A DNA stretch of 64,000 nucleotides, from the NCBI GenBank assembly GCA_030272155.1, contig CP126195.1, positions 4,137,001 through 4,201,000 of the forward strand, read 5' to 3'. Under the pieces are notes generated by a model that saw only the letters and a list, made by a program, of their open reading frames with translations, did no database searches and was not told where the DNA came from. The position numbers and the translations under genes are program-made. How positions within the stretch are numbered: position 1 is the stretch's first letter; each line of letters opens with the position of its first letter. This stretch comes from Tetradesmus obliquus (lineage: Eukaryota; Chlorophyta; Chlorophyceae; Sphaeropleales; Scenedesmaceae). This document shows, in pieces, positions 12,619 to 25,741 of this stretch.

Positions 12619-15600
12619 GATTTTGCTTCGCAGAGCTGGCCACCAAGTCGTATGCGGGCGAGCCCGTGTTTGACATGTACGCCGAGTACTTTGGCACTGC
12701 CGCCTTCCTGGACCAGCCCGTGAGCTTCGCATTTGCAGGTGAGCCACACACATAGTAATGCCATGAGATACAAAGGAATGCTATAGAAATGGGATGCCGG
12801 GTAAGCCATTTGGATTGCGTTGCCATGATTGCGGTGTCCTTTGTGTCACTGCCATACACCGCCTATTGCTTAGATGTGTGTATGTGGCTGGCACCTGCAC
12901 ACGCTGCCACCCACCTACAACCCACGCATCATGACCCTTCTGTGTGTTTGCTGCTCATGCCAACACACACAACCCTGCAGGCGACGCGCCCTACCTGACT
13001 GTGCCCCAGCGCAATGAGACGATCGTGAAGGGCCTTGAGAGCGCCCTGCAGACGGTGTACCTGCTGCACGAGCTGGACGAGGCGGCAGACAAGATCAGGG
13101 ACCGCAAGCTGTCCGCGGCTGACGGTGAGCAGCATGCTCTGGATGTTTCTGCAGTGCAAGAGCCACCTCCGAGACAGGACCAAGGTGTTGGCTGGCTGGG
13201 CAGGTGCCTGAGGGAGGGCCAGCTGCCTGTGGCGCCTGCTTTCATCCTTGGCCGGTTTATACTGTTAATCTGCTATACTGTTGTGTGAACAAGTGTGCTT
13301 GGGTTCTTGAACTGCATAAAGGTGTACCTGCTGCACGGAGCTGGACAGGGTGGATGAAAAGATCAGGGACCGCAACCTGTCCGCGGCTGACGGTGAGCAG
13401 CATGCTCTGGATGTTTCTGCAGTGCAGCAATCACCTCAGAGAAAGGGGGCAAGGTGTTGCCTGGCTGGGCGGGTGCCTGAGGAGGGGCCAGCTGCCTGTG
13501 GCGCCTGCTTTCGTCCTTGGCCGGTTTAGGCTGTTGTGTGAACAAGAATGCTTGGTTTCTTGAACTGTGTGAGGGTGAACCTGCTGCACGAGCTGGACGA
13601 GGCTGCAGACAAGATTAAGGACCGCAAGCTGTCTGCGGCTGACGGTCAGCAGCATGGTCTGGAGGTGTATGCAGTGCAAATTTTACTTCATACGGGGGAA
13701 GGGTGTCGGCTGGCTGTTCAGGTGCCTTTACAGGGGCCAGCTGCCCGTGGCACCTGCTGCCATCCGTGGCCAGTAGCAGTATTTCTCATATTTTGTGTGA
13801 ACAAGTGTGTTGAGGATCTCAACCTCCCTAAGCATGTACATGCCGCATGAGCTGGACGAGGCGGCAGACAAGATCAGGGACCGCAAGCTGTCCGCGGCTG
13901 ACGGTGAGCAGCAGCCTCTGGTGGTGTTTTGCAGAGCCAGAATGAATTGATATACAGAAGGAAGGTGTTGTCTGGCTGGGGGGTGCCTTTGGAAGGACCA
14001 GCAGCGTCTGCCTGTGGCGCCTGCTACCATCCCGGAAGGCTTGGCCAACCACTGGTGTTGTACCGTGGTGTGAAAGAGTATGCTTACGGTCACCAATGGT
14101 GTGAAAGGGCGTACCTGCCGCACAATGAGGCGGCAGCAAAGCTTCGGGCGCGCAATCTCCGTTGGTGCTGCAAATCAGGCTGCCATAACAGTCCTTGGAT
14201 TCAAGTCCATGAGCTGTTGACGGCATGATCAACTTGATTCTCCTGTTGTTGCTGATGTTGCATTTCAGCTTTTGCAGTTTTGGTGTGCGGTAGTGCACCA
14301 GGCTTACCTATAAGTAGCACGGTATCACCTGTGTCCATATAGCACTTTCCAAGCTGCTGCTGCTGCTGCTGCTGCTGCTCCTGCTGCAGGCGCGCCGCAC
14401 AACATTGATGAGACGTGGGCCATCTATGTGGGTGAGCGCCCCGACTGCTCCCTGTGGGGCGCCTCACACAAGCGTGCCAGGGAGTTTGGCACCATGCAGG
14501 ACTGCAACACCAGGTGGGCTGCAGCCGCCAGCACACACAATTGACTGACACATGCATGCATGTGCACCAGGTGGGATGCTGCTGCCAGCACAAACAAGTA
14601 AATATATGTGCAAGTGACCCACTAGGCTCAGTGTACTGATTGGTTTTGTCGGACAACTTTTCTGCCATCATTCTCAGCTGGCCAGCTCCGCTGCCCCACA
14701 ATTGCCGCACCTTCAAAATGCCTCCTTGATCGTGATGTTCCCGTCCAATGTTCAGCAATCTTACCAGCCCTCACCTGCCTTCTTGCTCTGCCGCCTTGCC
14801 ACACATCCGCAGCAAGGTGAATGCAGCCATGCTGGCAGCGCACCGGGCCATGTACAAGGCGGCATCAGATGGTGACCTGGCAGCCTTCAATGCACAGGTG
14901 GCTGAGGTGCAGCGGCTGTTCCTCATCACCTACATCCAAGCCACACTGAAGTATGCCGAGCTGATGGATAGGGCGGTGGCTGCAAAGGACCAGGAGACGC
15001 TGCAGGCCGACCAGGTGGGGTTTGAAGGGGTGCGCAGAGTGTAATACGCAATAATGTGTTGCACTACTTTTACGGCTGCACTGGTAGGGCTGTTGCTGCA
15101 AATGTTTTAAGAGACGCTGCAGGCCGACCAGGTGGGGTTTAGGGCATCCCCTGAGGTGGGGTTTAGGGCATCCCCTGAGGTGGGGTTTAGGGCATCCCCT
15201 GAGGTGGGGTTTAGGGCATCCCCTGAGGTGGGGTTTAGGGCATCCCCTGAGGTGGGGTTTAGGGCATCCCCTGAGGTGGGGTTTAGGGCATCCCCTGAGG
15301 TTGCCATGCGCCTGGTAGCGCCGTGGCAAAGGACCAGGGGAAAATGCATGCCAAATAGGCAAGTTTGAGGGCTGCAATAAATGTATCAACCTCAGAGATT
15401 CGCCATCGCAGCATGATGGCGTACACGTGTTTGTTCGACCTCTGCTGCGGCTGCTGTTGGTGCTCGCTGCCAGGCCGAGCGCTACATGTTCTTCCGCACC
15501 ATGGAGCCATCCACCACACGCTTCTGCTGCTGCTGCTGCTGCTATCGCCGTGGCTGTTGCTGCTGCTGTCACTGCTGCTGCTGCTGCTGCTGGTGCCCAC

Positions 15601-15912
15601 TTGCAGGCTGAGGGTTACATGTTCTTCCGCACCATCGAGCCCTTCATCGCCCGCGCCAACAACCGCAGCGCAGAAGCCATTGCCAACGTGCTGCGCCCGG
15701 GCAACCCTGCACCCCCAAACACCCTGGCTATTGTACGCCCTGCCTTGGAGGCCACATATGGCCGGCTGGGCATCACTCCAGCTGACATTGGCACGTTTGG
15801 TGCGCAGCAAACGCTGGGGTGTGCCGCCAAGAGTGCTGCGGGCGGGCTGGTTGTGAGGGCTGGCATGCTTGTGGCAGCTGTGATTGCCCTGCTGGTGGTT
15901 GGCATGTTCTGA
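11709..15912 (+). CDS. FEA1: FEA1-like secreted iron-assimilation protein
   Basis: FEA1/H43 proteins of green algae are abundant periplasmic proteins induced by iron shortage or high CO2 that promote iron uptake (family knowledge). Exons: 11709-11853, 12013-12050, 12220-12325, 12634-12738, 12981-13124, 14390-14513, 14813-15014, 15607-15912; all phases fit, giving about 355 residues. An N-terminal signal peptide (MMRLSMLLLTLMACAAVAAA) precedes the mature part. Family-like segments include YAEARKIYLDGKNS, HELDEAADKI, HNIDETWAIYVGERPDCSLWG and LLITY-type helices (RLFLITYIQATLKYAELMD). The protein ends in a hydrophobic stretch (LVVRAGMLVAAVIALLVVGMF) after a small-residue patch (AKSAAGG). This looks like a GPI-attachment signal or membrane anchor and would tether the protein to the cell surface. 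Introns after exons 5 and 7 and before exon 8 hold partial exon copies. The family call rests on remembered motif spacing, not a search. Confidence 0.75.
12568..12617 (+). repeat. FEA1: (CTG)16 tract upstream of FEA1 exon 4 acceptor
   Basis: CTG run in the sense direction, ending about 15 bases before the TTCGCAG acceptor of exon 4. Another, (CTG)8 with an interruption, runs directly into the exon 6 acceptor at 14353-14389. Confidence 0.9.
13055..14160 (+). repeat. FEA1: Array of partial exon 5 copies in FEA1 intron 5 (period about 253-277 bp)
   Basis: The last 70 bases of exon 5 plus the donor and about 180 bases of intron recur at about 13322, 13575, 13833 and, more degenerate, 14110. The second copy reads NLLHELDEAADKIKDRKLSAAD in an open frame with a changed donor (GGTCAG). 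The first and third copies keep the GGTGAGC donor; the first carries an inserted base. Intronic sequence after the donor (a GCATGCTCTGG-like block and a GGCCAGCTGCC..GTGGC block) is duplicated too, so the unit spans the exon-intron junction. Confidence 0.9.
15111..15345 (+). repeat. FEA1: Exon 7 donor copy plus 24-bp minisatellite (7 units) with TTTAGGG core
   Basis: At 15111-15131 the end of exon 7 (gagacgctgcaggccgacca) with its GTGGGG donor is repeated. It is followed at 15132-15299 by seven perfect 24-bp units built around ggtggggtttagggcatccc. Each unit carries an AG|GTGGGG donor-like site and one TTTAGGG (the plant/algal telomere unit). A third, degenerate exon 7 copy follows to about 15345. 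Confidence 0.9.
15466..15511 (+). repeat. FEA1: Partial copy of FEA1 exon 8 start
   Basis: A CTGCCAG acceptor followed by sequence reading AERYMFFRTMEP, nearly the same as the true exon 8 start AEGYMFFRTIEP at 15607. A CTG-rich stretch lies between the two. Confidence 0.85.
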
Positions 15913-17100
15913 TGAGCTGGGCTCAGAGCTGCACACATTGGAAACAGAGGCACATGATGGCGCAAGCACTGGCAGCTGCGTCAAAGAAGAGTCGTAACAG
16001 GCTTGTTACAGGCATCATGCACCAAGCTGGGTGCCAAACTCAATCGTGCTTGTGCGATGAGCAGGGAGTATCTGTGTTCAACGTGCTTGTTATTGCTCGT
16101 GCAGTTATCCCTAGGAGGCGGCTGCCAGGGTTGGGAGAATCTGGATTGGTCGTCATCACTCCTGTTGATGCCTACCTGTAGTGAATGTCAATGTCAATGC
16201 TGCTGGTCATGAAAAAAATGATCATTTGCACAGCGAGGGGGAGCTGTGAAGTGTTGAGCAGTTGTTTTCTTAGGCATTGCATCAGTTGCATGTGAGCAGG
16301 CTGTTGTGTCGAAACCGTCTACCAGGTTGCCTAGCAAGCCTTTGGCAGGAGGCAAAAATGCAATACTACAAGCACTGGTGGGCCGTGCAGTACCAATGTG
16401 AGTGGCCAGCTCTGTACTGCAGCTGTTGTGCAAGCTGCCTTGATGCAAGCAAGGTCTGCGATTGTGCTGCAGGCACACCAAGTGCGGAAACTTTATCCGG
16501 TAGTTCTTTTTCTGCTGCCATTTATTGCAATTTGTGGGCTGGACTCGGGGTTTGGACGCTTGCAGCGAATAATTGTTGCTGGGTCAAGGTCTCAACCGAT
16601 TCTGAGTGTAGAGTCAGCATGTGTGCGCGGCAGGTTTTGTGCATCAGGCATGTTGGGTAGTGCTGCTGGCACCTGCGTTTTCTCAAACAAGCTTTGGGAG
16701 GGCGACTTGTTTTCTGGATCTGTGCACGTAGAGTGTGTCGCTCAGCCATGTTAACAACGCAGTGGACCCACATGTGACCCACATGTAAGTATGTACAACT
16801 ATCCTCTGTCAATGCATTGCCATATCCTCTCTGTATGGTTGCTGCCACTCCGTCGGGTGGCTGCTTGTCAGCTGCCCAGCCTCCTGGCTCATGCACAGCA
16901 TTGCAGTCACATGCGAAAGGGCGCGCAGCACTGCAGGCACAAAAAATGACATCCCACGGGCCACCAGCTGCAAGCCTTGCTACACATGCGCACTGTGACA
17001 AAAAGCTGGTATGCATTACGCTCGAGACAATGCAAGCACTGACGGCACATGTGCTGTACAGCACCTGGGCCAGCAATGAGCTGTGCAGCTCAAGCTCTGC
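15913..17100. other. Convergent intergenic region FEA1 / kinase
   Basis: About 1.2 kb holding the two 3' UTRs. Short open frames have no domain signal or consistent splice structure. Confidence 0.4.
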
Positions 17101-20260
<3,160 letters not shown>

Positions 20261-21837
20261 CTTTAGCTGTTAAAGACCTTGATTTGCATTATTTTAAAGT
20301 CTTACGAGCACTAGGAAGCCTATGCGCGGTTATCACGGCGCGTGCTGTCACTGCATTCGTCATAGCAAATCATGCTCAGCATCATGCTAATCAGTTATCA
20401 GTGATCATGATGGTTGACACCGCAGCCACAGTTCATATTCGTCAAAGCTCTTACGAGCCATTCAATCATCAAACAGCAAGCACAGAAATAGTTATGTGCA
20501 GCTGGCGTGTTGAGCACTTTGCTGCTGGGTTGATGGTGCTGGCACCAGAGATTGTCCGAGGAAACTGCAGATCAGCTTAGGCCTCAGCCTTGGCCTGATT
20601 CGCATAGACAATTGCTGTTGTTCACATGGTCCGTTGTATGCCAGGCGGCCTGTGCACAGCATATCCCACCTTTCTGTGCACTACATGTTACGAACATGTG
20701 GGCCACCTTTCTGTGTCTAAGACCTATGGGAGACACCCATTGCCCCAAATGCATTGCAAGATGCATCGGTGGCTCTTGCCTGGTTGAGCTGCCTGTTTGC
20801 CAGCCTCGTGCTTTGTACACAGCACTGCAAGCACATGCATGCTGCAGCAGGGTGCGGCACTGCGTGCCCCATGTAACACATACTGCAGATCCAATGACCA
20901 CAAGCCAGTTGCAACCAAGCCTTGCCGGTGGTGCAGCGGCCAGCTGCTCTGCAGTGCTGCGTCAGCTCTGCCCTTGCTGCGTGCACATAGCGCAACTTGC
21001 GTCGCGTTGCACCGCTTGTGTGCCTTGCTGTAGATATGTAGTTTACATGTCTGGCCGAGCTTTGCTTGAAGGTGCGCAGCTCTGCTTTTTTCATGCTAGA
21101 CTGTCCATATTTACATGAGTTTTGCTGTGCCCTTCTAGGCAATTGCCTTGCAAGGCTGCAGGCTGCAAGGCTTGCAATTGCTTGCCTGATCAATTGCTCG
21201 CGTGCTGGTTAGATACGCAGGACGTAGGAGCTGCAGCACAGCTTGTGTCCCAGCTGTACAGTGTTGCCCAGCATGTCAAGTGCTTCAACCACGTGGCAGT
21301 GCCAGCAAATGCTTCGAGCACGTGGCAGTGCTGTACTTTACATGCCGTTTGCGGCGGCAGCCTCATGCCTCCACTGTGACCTTCAACCTTGTTAGGTGTT
21401 TGAATACTTCGAAGGTGCTGCAAATAAACCAAACACTACACGCACATGCAGGCATTCAGGGTGTAATGTTTTCTGCGAAAGGACGGCCAGATGGTACCTG
21501 GGGCGTGTATCGCAACACAGATGCTACGTATTTTCAGGACTTTCGTAACCTGATTTGTTTTGGCCAAACACGCATCACACCATCAGGTGCTTTCTCCGAA
21601 TATTCGCATTAATGCTACAACAGCATTAATGCTACAACAGCCTGCAGTTCAACCTGCGGTTCACACAGAATCACCACCCCGTTTATATACACCCTACTAC
21701 AGAGAGCGAGACACATATAATAGCCCGGTGTACTCGCGCGTGTTAACGTGGCAGACTCGACACCAGGTGGCAACGGGCATCTTTGCTCAGCTGTGCTTTC
21801 TTTAGACATTCTGATAGGAGCTGCCGATTGTGCAAGC
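20261..21837. promoter_or_regulatory. Divergent intergenic region kinase / peroxidase 1
   Basis: About 1.6 kb upstream of both genes. A TTTATATA box lies at 21682-21689, about 150 bp before the peroxidase ATG. A direct repeat of aacagcattaatgctac occurs near 21610-21640. No coding exon is recognised; open frames such as 20552-21118 lack any domain. Confidence 0.4.
21682..21689 (+). promoter_or_regulatory. TATA-box candidate, peroxidase 1
   Basis: TTTATATA about 150 bp upstream of the ATG at 21838, in otherwise less AT-rich sequence. Confidence 0.35.
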
Positions 21838-24228
21838 ATGACGTACTGCAAAATACTGCTGCTGGTGAGCTTACGAAGTTTTGCAATGCGCTGCAGACGT
21901 ACAACTCAGCAGCAAGCTTTGCTTGAAGCGCAGTTTCCTGGTCGTGTTATGGTGCTTCTTCCTGTTGCATCGCTGCCTGTACCATGTTGCTCCGCACTTT
22001 GACCACTTGCTGAAAACGATCGTTTTGTTTTATGCGTTTTTGTTGCAGGTTAGCGTCCTGCTGCTGTCCGTCTCCCACACCCATGCCGGGTGCCCTCATG
22101 CTGCTCGCATGCTGCGGACAGCTGGCAACGACCGCGCCATGCCCAAAGATCACCCCATCGTGCCAGCACCCACCACCAGGAAGCTGCAGGTGGGATTTGC
22201 TGAGGTTTGCTGGTCAAACCAGCAGGCAGCAGGGTCAACAACACACACCAAGTGCCATGACAATGATCATCATGGCATGTTGCTCTGGGGATGCTGTGCA
22301 GCCATTTGGCACTGGGTCCTGGCACACAACGAAAAATCATCACAACATTAACTTCACCAACACCTGTGCTCTTTTGAATTGCTGCTAATCATCACAGGGC
22401 AGCTGGCACTCTCCTGCTTCCAAGTTCTGACTGCTCTATGCTGCTGCTCTCTGCTGCTGGTGCCGCGGCAGGCGAGCTCTCCTGTATCTGCCGGCTACCT
22501 TGCTGCCTTCAGGCGCATGATCGTTGAGCTTGAAAGCACCATCGCTGACTGCCAGTTTAGCATTGAAGGCATGGTGAGTGGGCTGCCTGGCTGCTGTGCT
22601 GTGTTGCTGCTGCTGCTGCTACAGCTGTCATGCATGGTTGACTTGCAGCACAGCAATTGCTGTTGATCGTTGAAGCCACAAATACGCACCACACGGGACA
22701 CCCGCAGCTGGTCTGCAGCAAATGTGCGCCGCTCCTGCAGCTGCAGCAGGGCGGCATTGCTAACCCTCCTGCCTGTGGTAAGCTCTATCACCTGCAGCCT
22801 TCACATCTCCTGCTGCTGCTGCTGCCGCCGCTGCTGCTGCTGCTGCTGCTGCTGCTGCCCCCGCTGCTGCTGCCACCGCCAGAACTACGCCAACAACACC
22901 CGCATCATCGTCAACAGCGACGGCGTGTTCCACCCCGCAGCCTCCTGGCTGCGGGCCTTCTTCCACGACGCCGGCACCTTCATCAAGAAACCCTCGCAAG
23001 GGGGCCCCAAGGGCGGGCCCAACGGCTCCCTGGGGGTGGGCTGCCCCAGGAACCCCTGCGGCACACAGACAGCTGTCAGCGTGTTGAACAGCGTCAACGT
23101 GACGGCCGCTACAACTTGCCCAAATGGAGCGCCATCTGTGTCTGGCTTCTCAGATGGCAAAACATACTGGTGAGTTGAGCTGTTATCAGCTGTTTTAGTT
23201 CTAATTTGATTGTGTTGCCAACGTTGTGCAGACAGCACACGCAGCCACTGCAGCTTGGCACTCCTGCTGCGATGCTTCTGCTTGCTTTCCTTGCTGGCTA
23301 AATCCCTCCATGGCCCACATCAGCAGCAACATACCTCACAACAGAAACCACCTGCCTGGCTTTGCTCTGCTTCCTTCTTGTGGCAGTTGCCCCAATGCAG
23401 ACGAGTGCATCGCTCACGGACAGAGCTCCAACTCCGGCAGTACCCCCGGTCGCACCGTGCCTGTGTGCCTCAAGGGCAGCGCCGCCACAGTGGAGCTGTG
23501 CAGGCGAGAGAACGACAACCTGCACCCGACCATCCAGGTGCGCACGGCGGCTGCTCACGTCTTCTGCTCGAGCTGTGTGTGCTGATGCTGATGCCCTTCA
23601 GCTATCGCTGCGCTTTTTGCCTGTCTGTGGGACTCATGAAGCCCAGGACGTCAAGTTATGTCACTGCAAAACATACACAAGCTTGTGCAGGGCACATCCT
23701 GGTAATCTTAACACAACTCACAGGACACTGCCTAACTGCTCTTGCTACTGCTGCTGCTGCTGCTGCTGCTGCAGTTCCTGCGTGGCCGCCAGCAGCGGGC
23801 CGACCTGACCTTCCCCGACCCAGCAGGGGGGCCCAACAAGACACTGTCAATTGCTGACATCCTGGTGGCAGCAGGCGTGGCTGCAGTCAAGCAGTGTTCC
23901 AAGGGCCGCGTCATCATCCCCTACACAGTGGGCCGGCCGGAGGCAACTGTGGCTGATGACACGCTGCTGCCCAGCCCTCAGGGCCTCATTGAGCAGAAGC
24001 ACTTTGAGATCTTCCAGAATATGGTGGGCAGGACCCCTGGAGCTCCACTGCGTGTAAACGAAACTGATAATGCGCGTTGTGGGCAGGCCAGCACAGGCTG
24101 CACGTAGAATATGTATGGGCAGCGCACACAAAACGCGTGTCACTGGAGTGGTGCTTTGGAGTGAACCACTGCAGCTAAGTGTAACCTCTTGATGCTGCCT
24201 GAGATGTTGACAATACTGGTCTGTCTGC

Positions 24229-24260
<32 letters not shown>

Positions 24261-24839
24261 CAGGGCCTGAACAAGAACGACATGATCACGCTTGTCACCG
24301 GCTCTCACTCCATCGGCGGCTTCAGGACCTTCAGCTCCCCAGACCTCACTCACTGCCCCTTCACGCCCTTTGACTGCAGCCCAGCAGGTGAGGCTGCAGC
24401 AGCTTGTGTGCACTTGTGTCTGGTTTCGAGCTGGACACGGCTAGCATTAAATATGTGCTTGTGCTGTCCGTCTTTCACTGCAGCCCAGCAGGTGAGGCTG
24501 AACTGCTGCCGCTGCAGCACCTTTGCTATACGCCTGCTTTGGTTTCTGCAACTCACCAGTGTAAGATCAGGTGCCTATGCTTGCCCTTTTGACTGCAGCC
24601 CAGTAGGTGAGTCAGCAGCATGTTTGCTGTGCGCCTGCTTTTGTGGCTGCAAGTCACCAGCACATGATACTGTTCCTTTGCTTGCCATCTGGCAGGAACC
24701 CAACAGGCGCAACAAAAGCAGCAATCAGCATGGTCGGCAGACGTATATGTGCCCGGCTGGCGGCATGGTCACCATTGATAGATGGTGGGTGATGTGTTAG
24801 CTGCATTAACCAACCACTTCATCTTAATAGCACACATAA

Positions 24840-24877
<38 letters not shown>

Positions 24878-25630
24878 GCCTGCCACCTGTTTCACATATT
24901 CAACCGCAGGCCAGACCAGCGACGTGCCTTTTGACAACAACGTGTTCAAGGTCGCCTGTGACGGCATCCGCGGCATAAGCAAGGGCGCTTCCTGCGACTG
25001 GAACGACAAGTGCACAGACCCCACCAAGAACGAGACAGCACAGGGCTGCCCCTTCGAAAGCAGGGCCCGAGCAGGCTTCCAGCGCTGCAGTGCTGCGGCT
25101 GGCACCCCACCTAGCTACCCCAAGCCGGGCCTGAGCTCAGACAGGTTCTGGTGTGAGGACCCACCCACCCAAGGCCGCATGGTGAGCTGCAGATGCACGC
25201 GATTGATAACAATTGTAGTTGCATTGCGGAAGAGTTCAACAAGATTCTCTGTAAGGACCCGCTCACGCAGGGCGGTGCAATGAGCTACAGCAGGGGGCGG
25301 TGTAAGAGTCATTGCAGCGCATGCAGCAAGGCAGCGCAGGTGGTTGCATTGGATGCACAACACAGGCCGCTGACTGTGCTAAGCTGAAGTAGCTCTGCCA
25401 CTTCACACAGCTAGCCGCAGTGTGATGGCTGTGCAGCACGTCACTGCATAGCATCTGCTGCTCACCCATAACATGTGCCTGCTGCGCTTGTGTGCCTGCT
25501 GTGCTGTTGTGTGCAGGTCAAGTACGCAGAGGACCAGGACTTTTTCTACGTGCAGTACGCCTCCCTGTACTCCAACCTGGCCAACCTGGGCTTCAAGAAC
25601 AGTGACATCACCACCCTCAGCAATGAGTGA
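21838..25630 (+). CDS. Secreted heme peroxidase, copy 1 (class II/hybrid type)
   Basis: Predicted extracellular heme peroxidase of the plant/fungal superfamily, using H2O2 to oxidise small substrates. Exons: 21838-21864, 22049-22189, 22472-22573, 22883-23169, 23387-23537, 23775-24023, 24264-24387, 24910-25181, 25517-25630; all in phase, 488 residues. The signal peptide is split over exons 1 and 2 (MTYCKILLL, then VSVLLLSVSHTHAG). Distal heme site SWLRAFFHDAGTF has Arg114 and His118. Proximal site LVTGSHSIGGF has His334. Cys-rich segments suggest disulfides. A class II-like region PFDNNVFKVACDGI follows. The protein ends ..TTLSNE because a short element inserted in the last exon. Partial copies of exon 7 and exon 8 edges sit in the introns. 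It pairs with the inverted copy at 30370-34167. Which class II subfamily it belongs to is not settled. Confidence 0.9.
24371..24612 (+). repeat. Exon 7 donor edge of peroxidase 1 in three tandem copies
   Basis: The end of exon 7 (tgactgcagcccagcag) with its GTGAGG donor at 24371-24393 is repeated at about 24475-24500 and 24587-24612. Both extra copies keep a usable donor (GTGAGG, GTGAGT). Period is 105-113 bp. Confidence 0.9.
25244..25290 (+). repeat. Degenerate copy of peroxidase 1 exon 8 donor edge
   Basis: tgtaaggacccgctcacgca..gcaatgagct resembles the end of exon 8 and its donor at about 25151-25190, about 95 bp upstream. The donor GT is lost in the copy (AATGAGC). Confidence 0.6.
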
Positions 25631-25733
25631 ATGAGTGACTACCCAGGCAGCTCTGCAGCTCCTGGGGCAGTCAACGCTCAGAGGGTGTGTGTGGACAGGG
25701 GCGGGGTCCTGGGCTCCATGCCCTCTACCTGTA
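25623..25733 (+). mobile_element. Short element (111 bp) inserted in last exon of peroxidase 1
   Basis: Flanked by the 8-bp direct repeat CCTCAGCA (25615-25622 and 25734-25741). If the insert and one repeat are set aside, the downstream sequence continues the frame as LSSTKMRRRTAAGN then stop, matching the C-terminus of copy 2 (LSSNSRRRRAAAGN). The insert supplies an early stop, so copy 1 lost its basic tail. It is related to the element at 5963-6076. Confidence 0.8.
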
Positions 25734-25741
25734 CCTCAGCA

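Noticed and set aside
15132-15299. CRISPR-like array of 24-bp repeats
   Set aside because: Units are directly adjacent with no spacers, in an intron of a nuclear eukaryotic gene.
15138-15299. Telomere or chromosome end from TTTAGGG units
   Set aside because: TTTAGGG occurs once per 24-bp unit, not as a continuous run, and genes continue on both sides.
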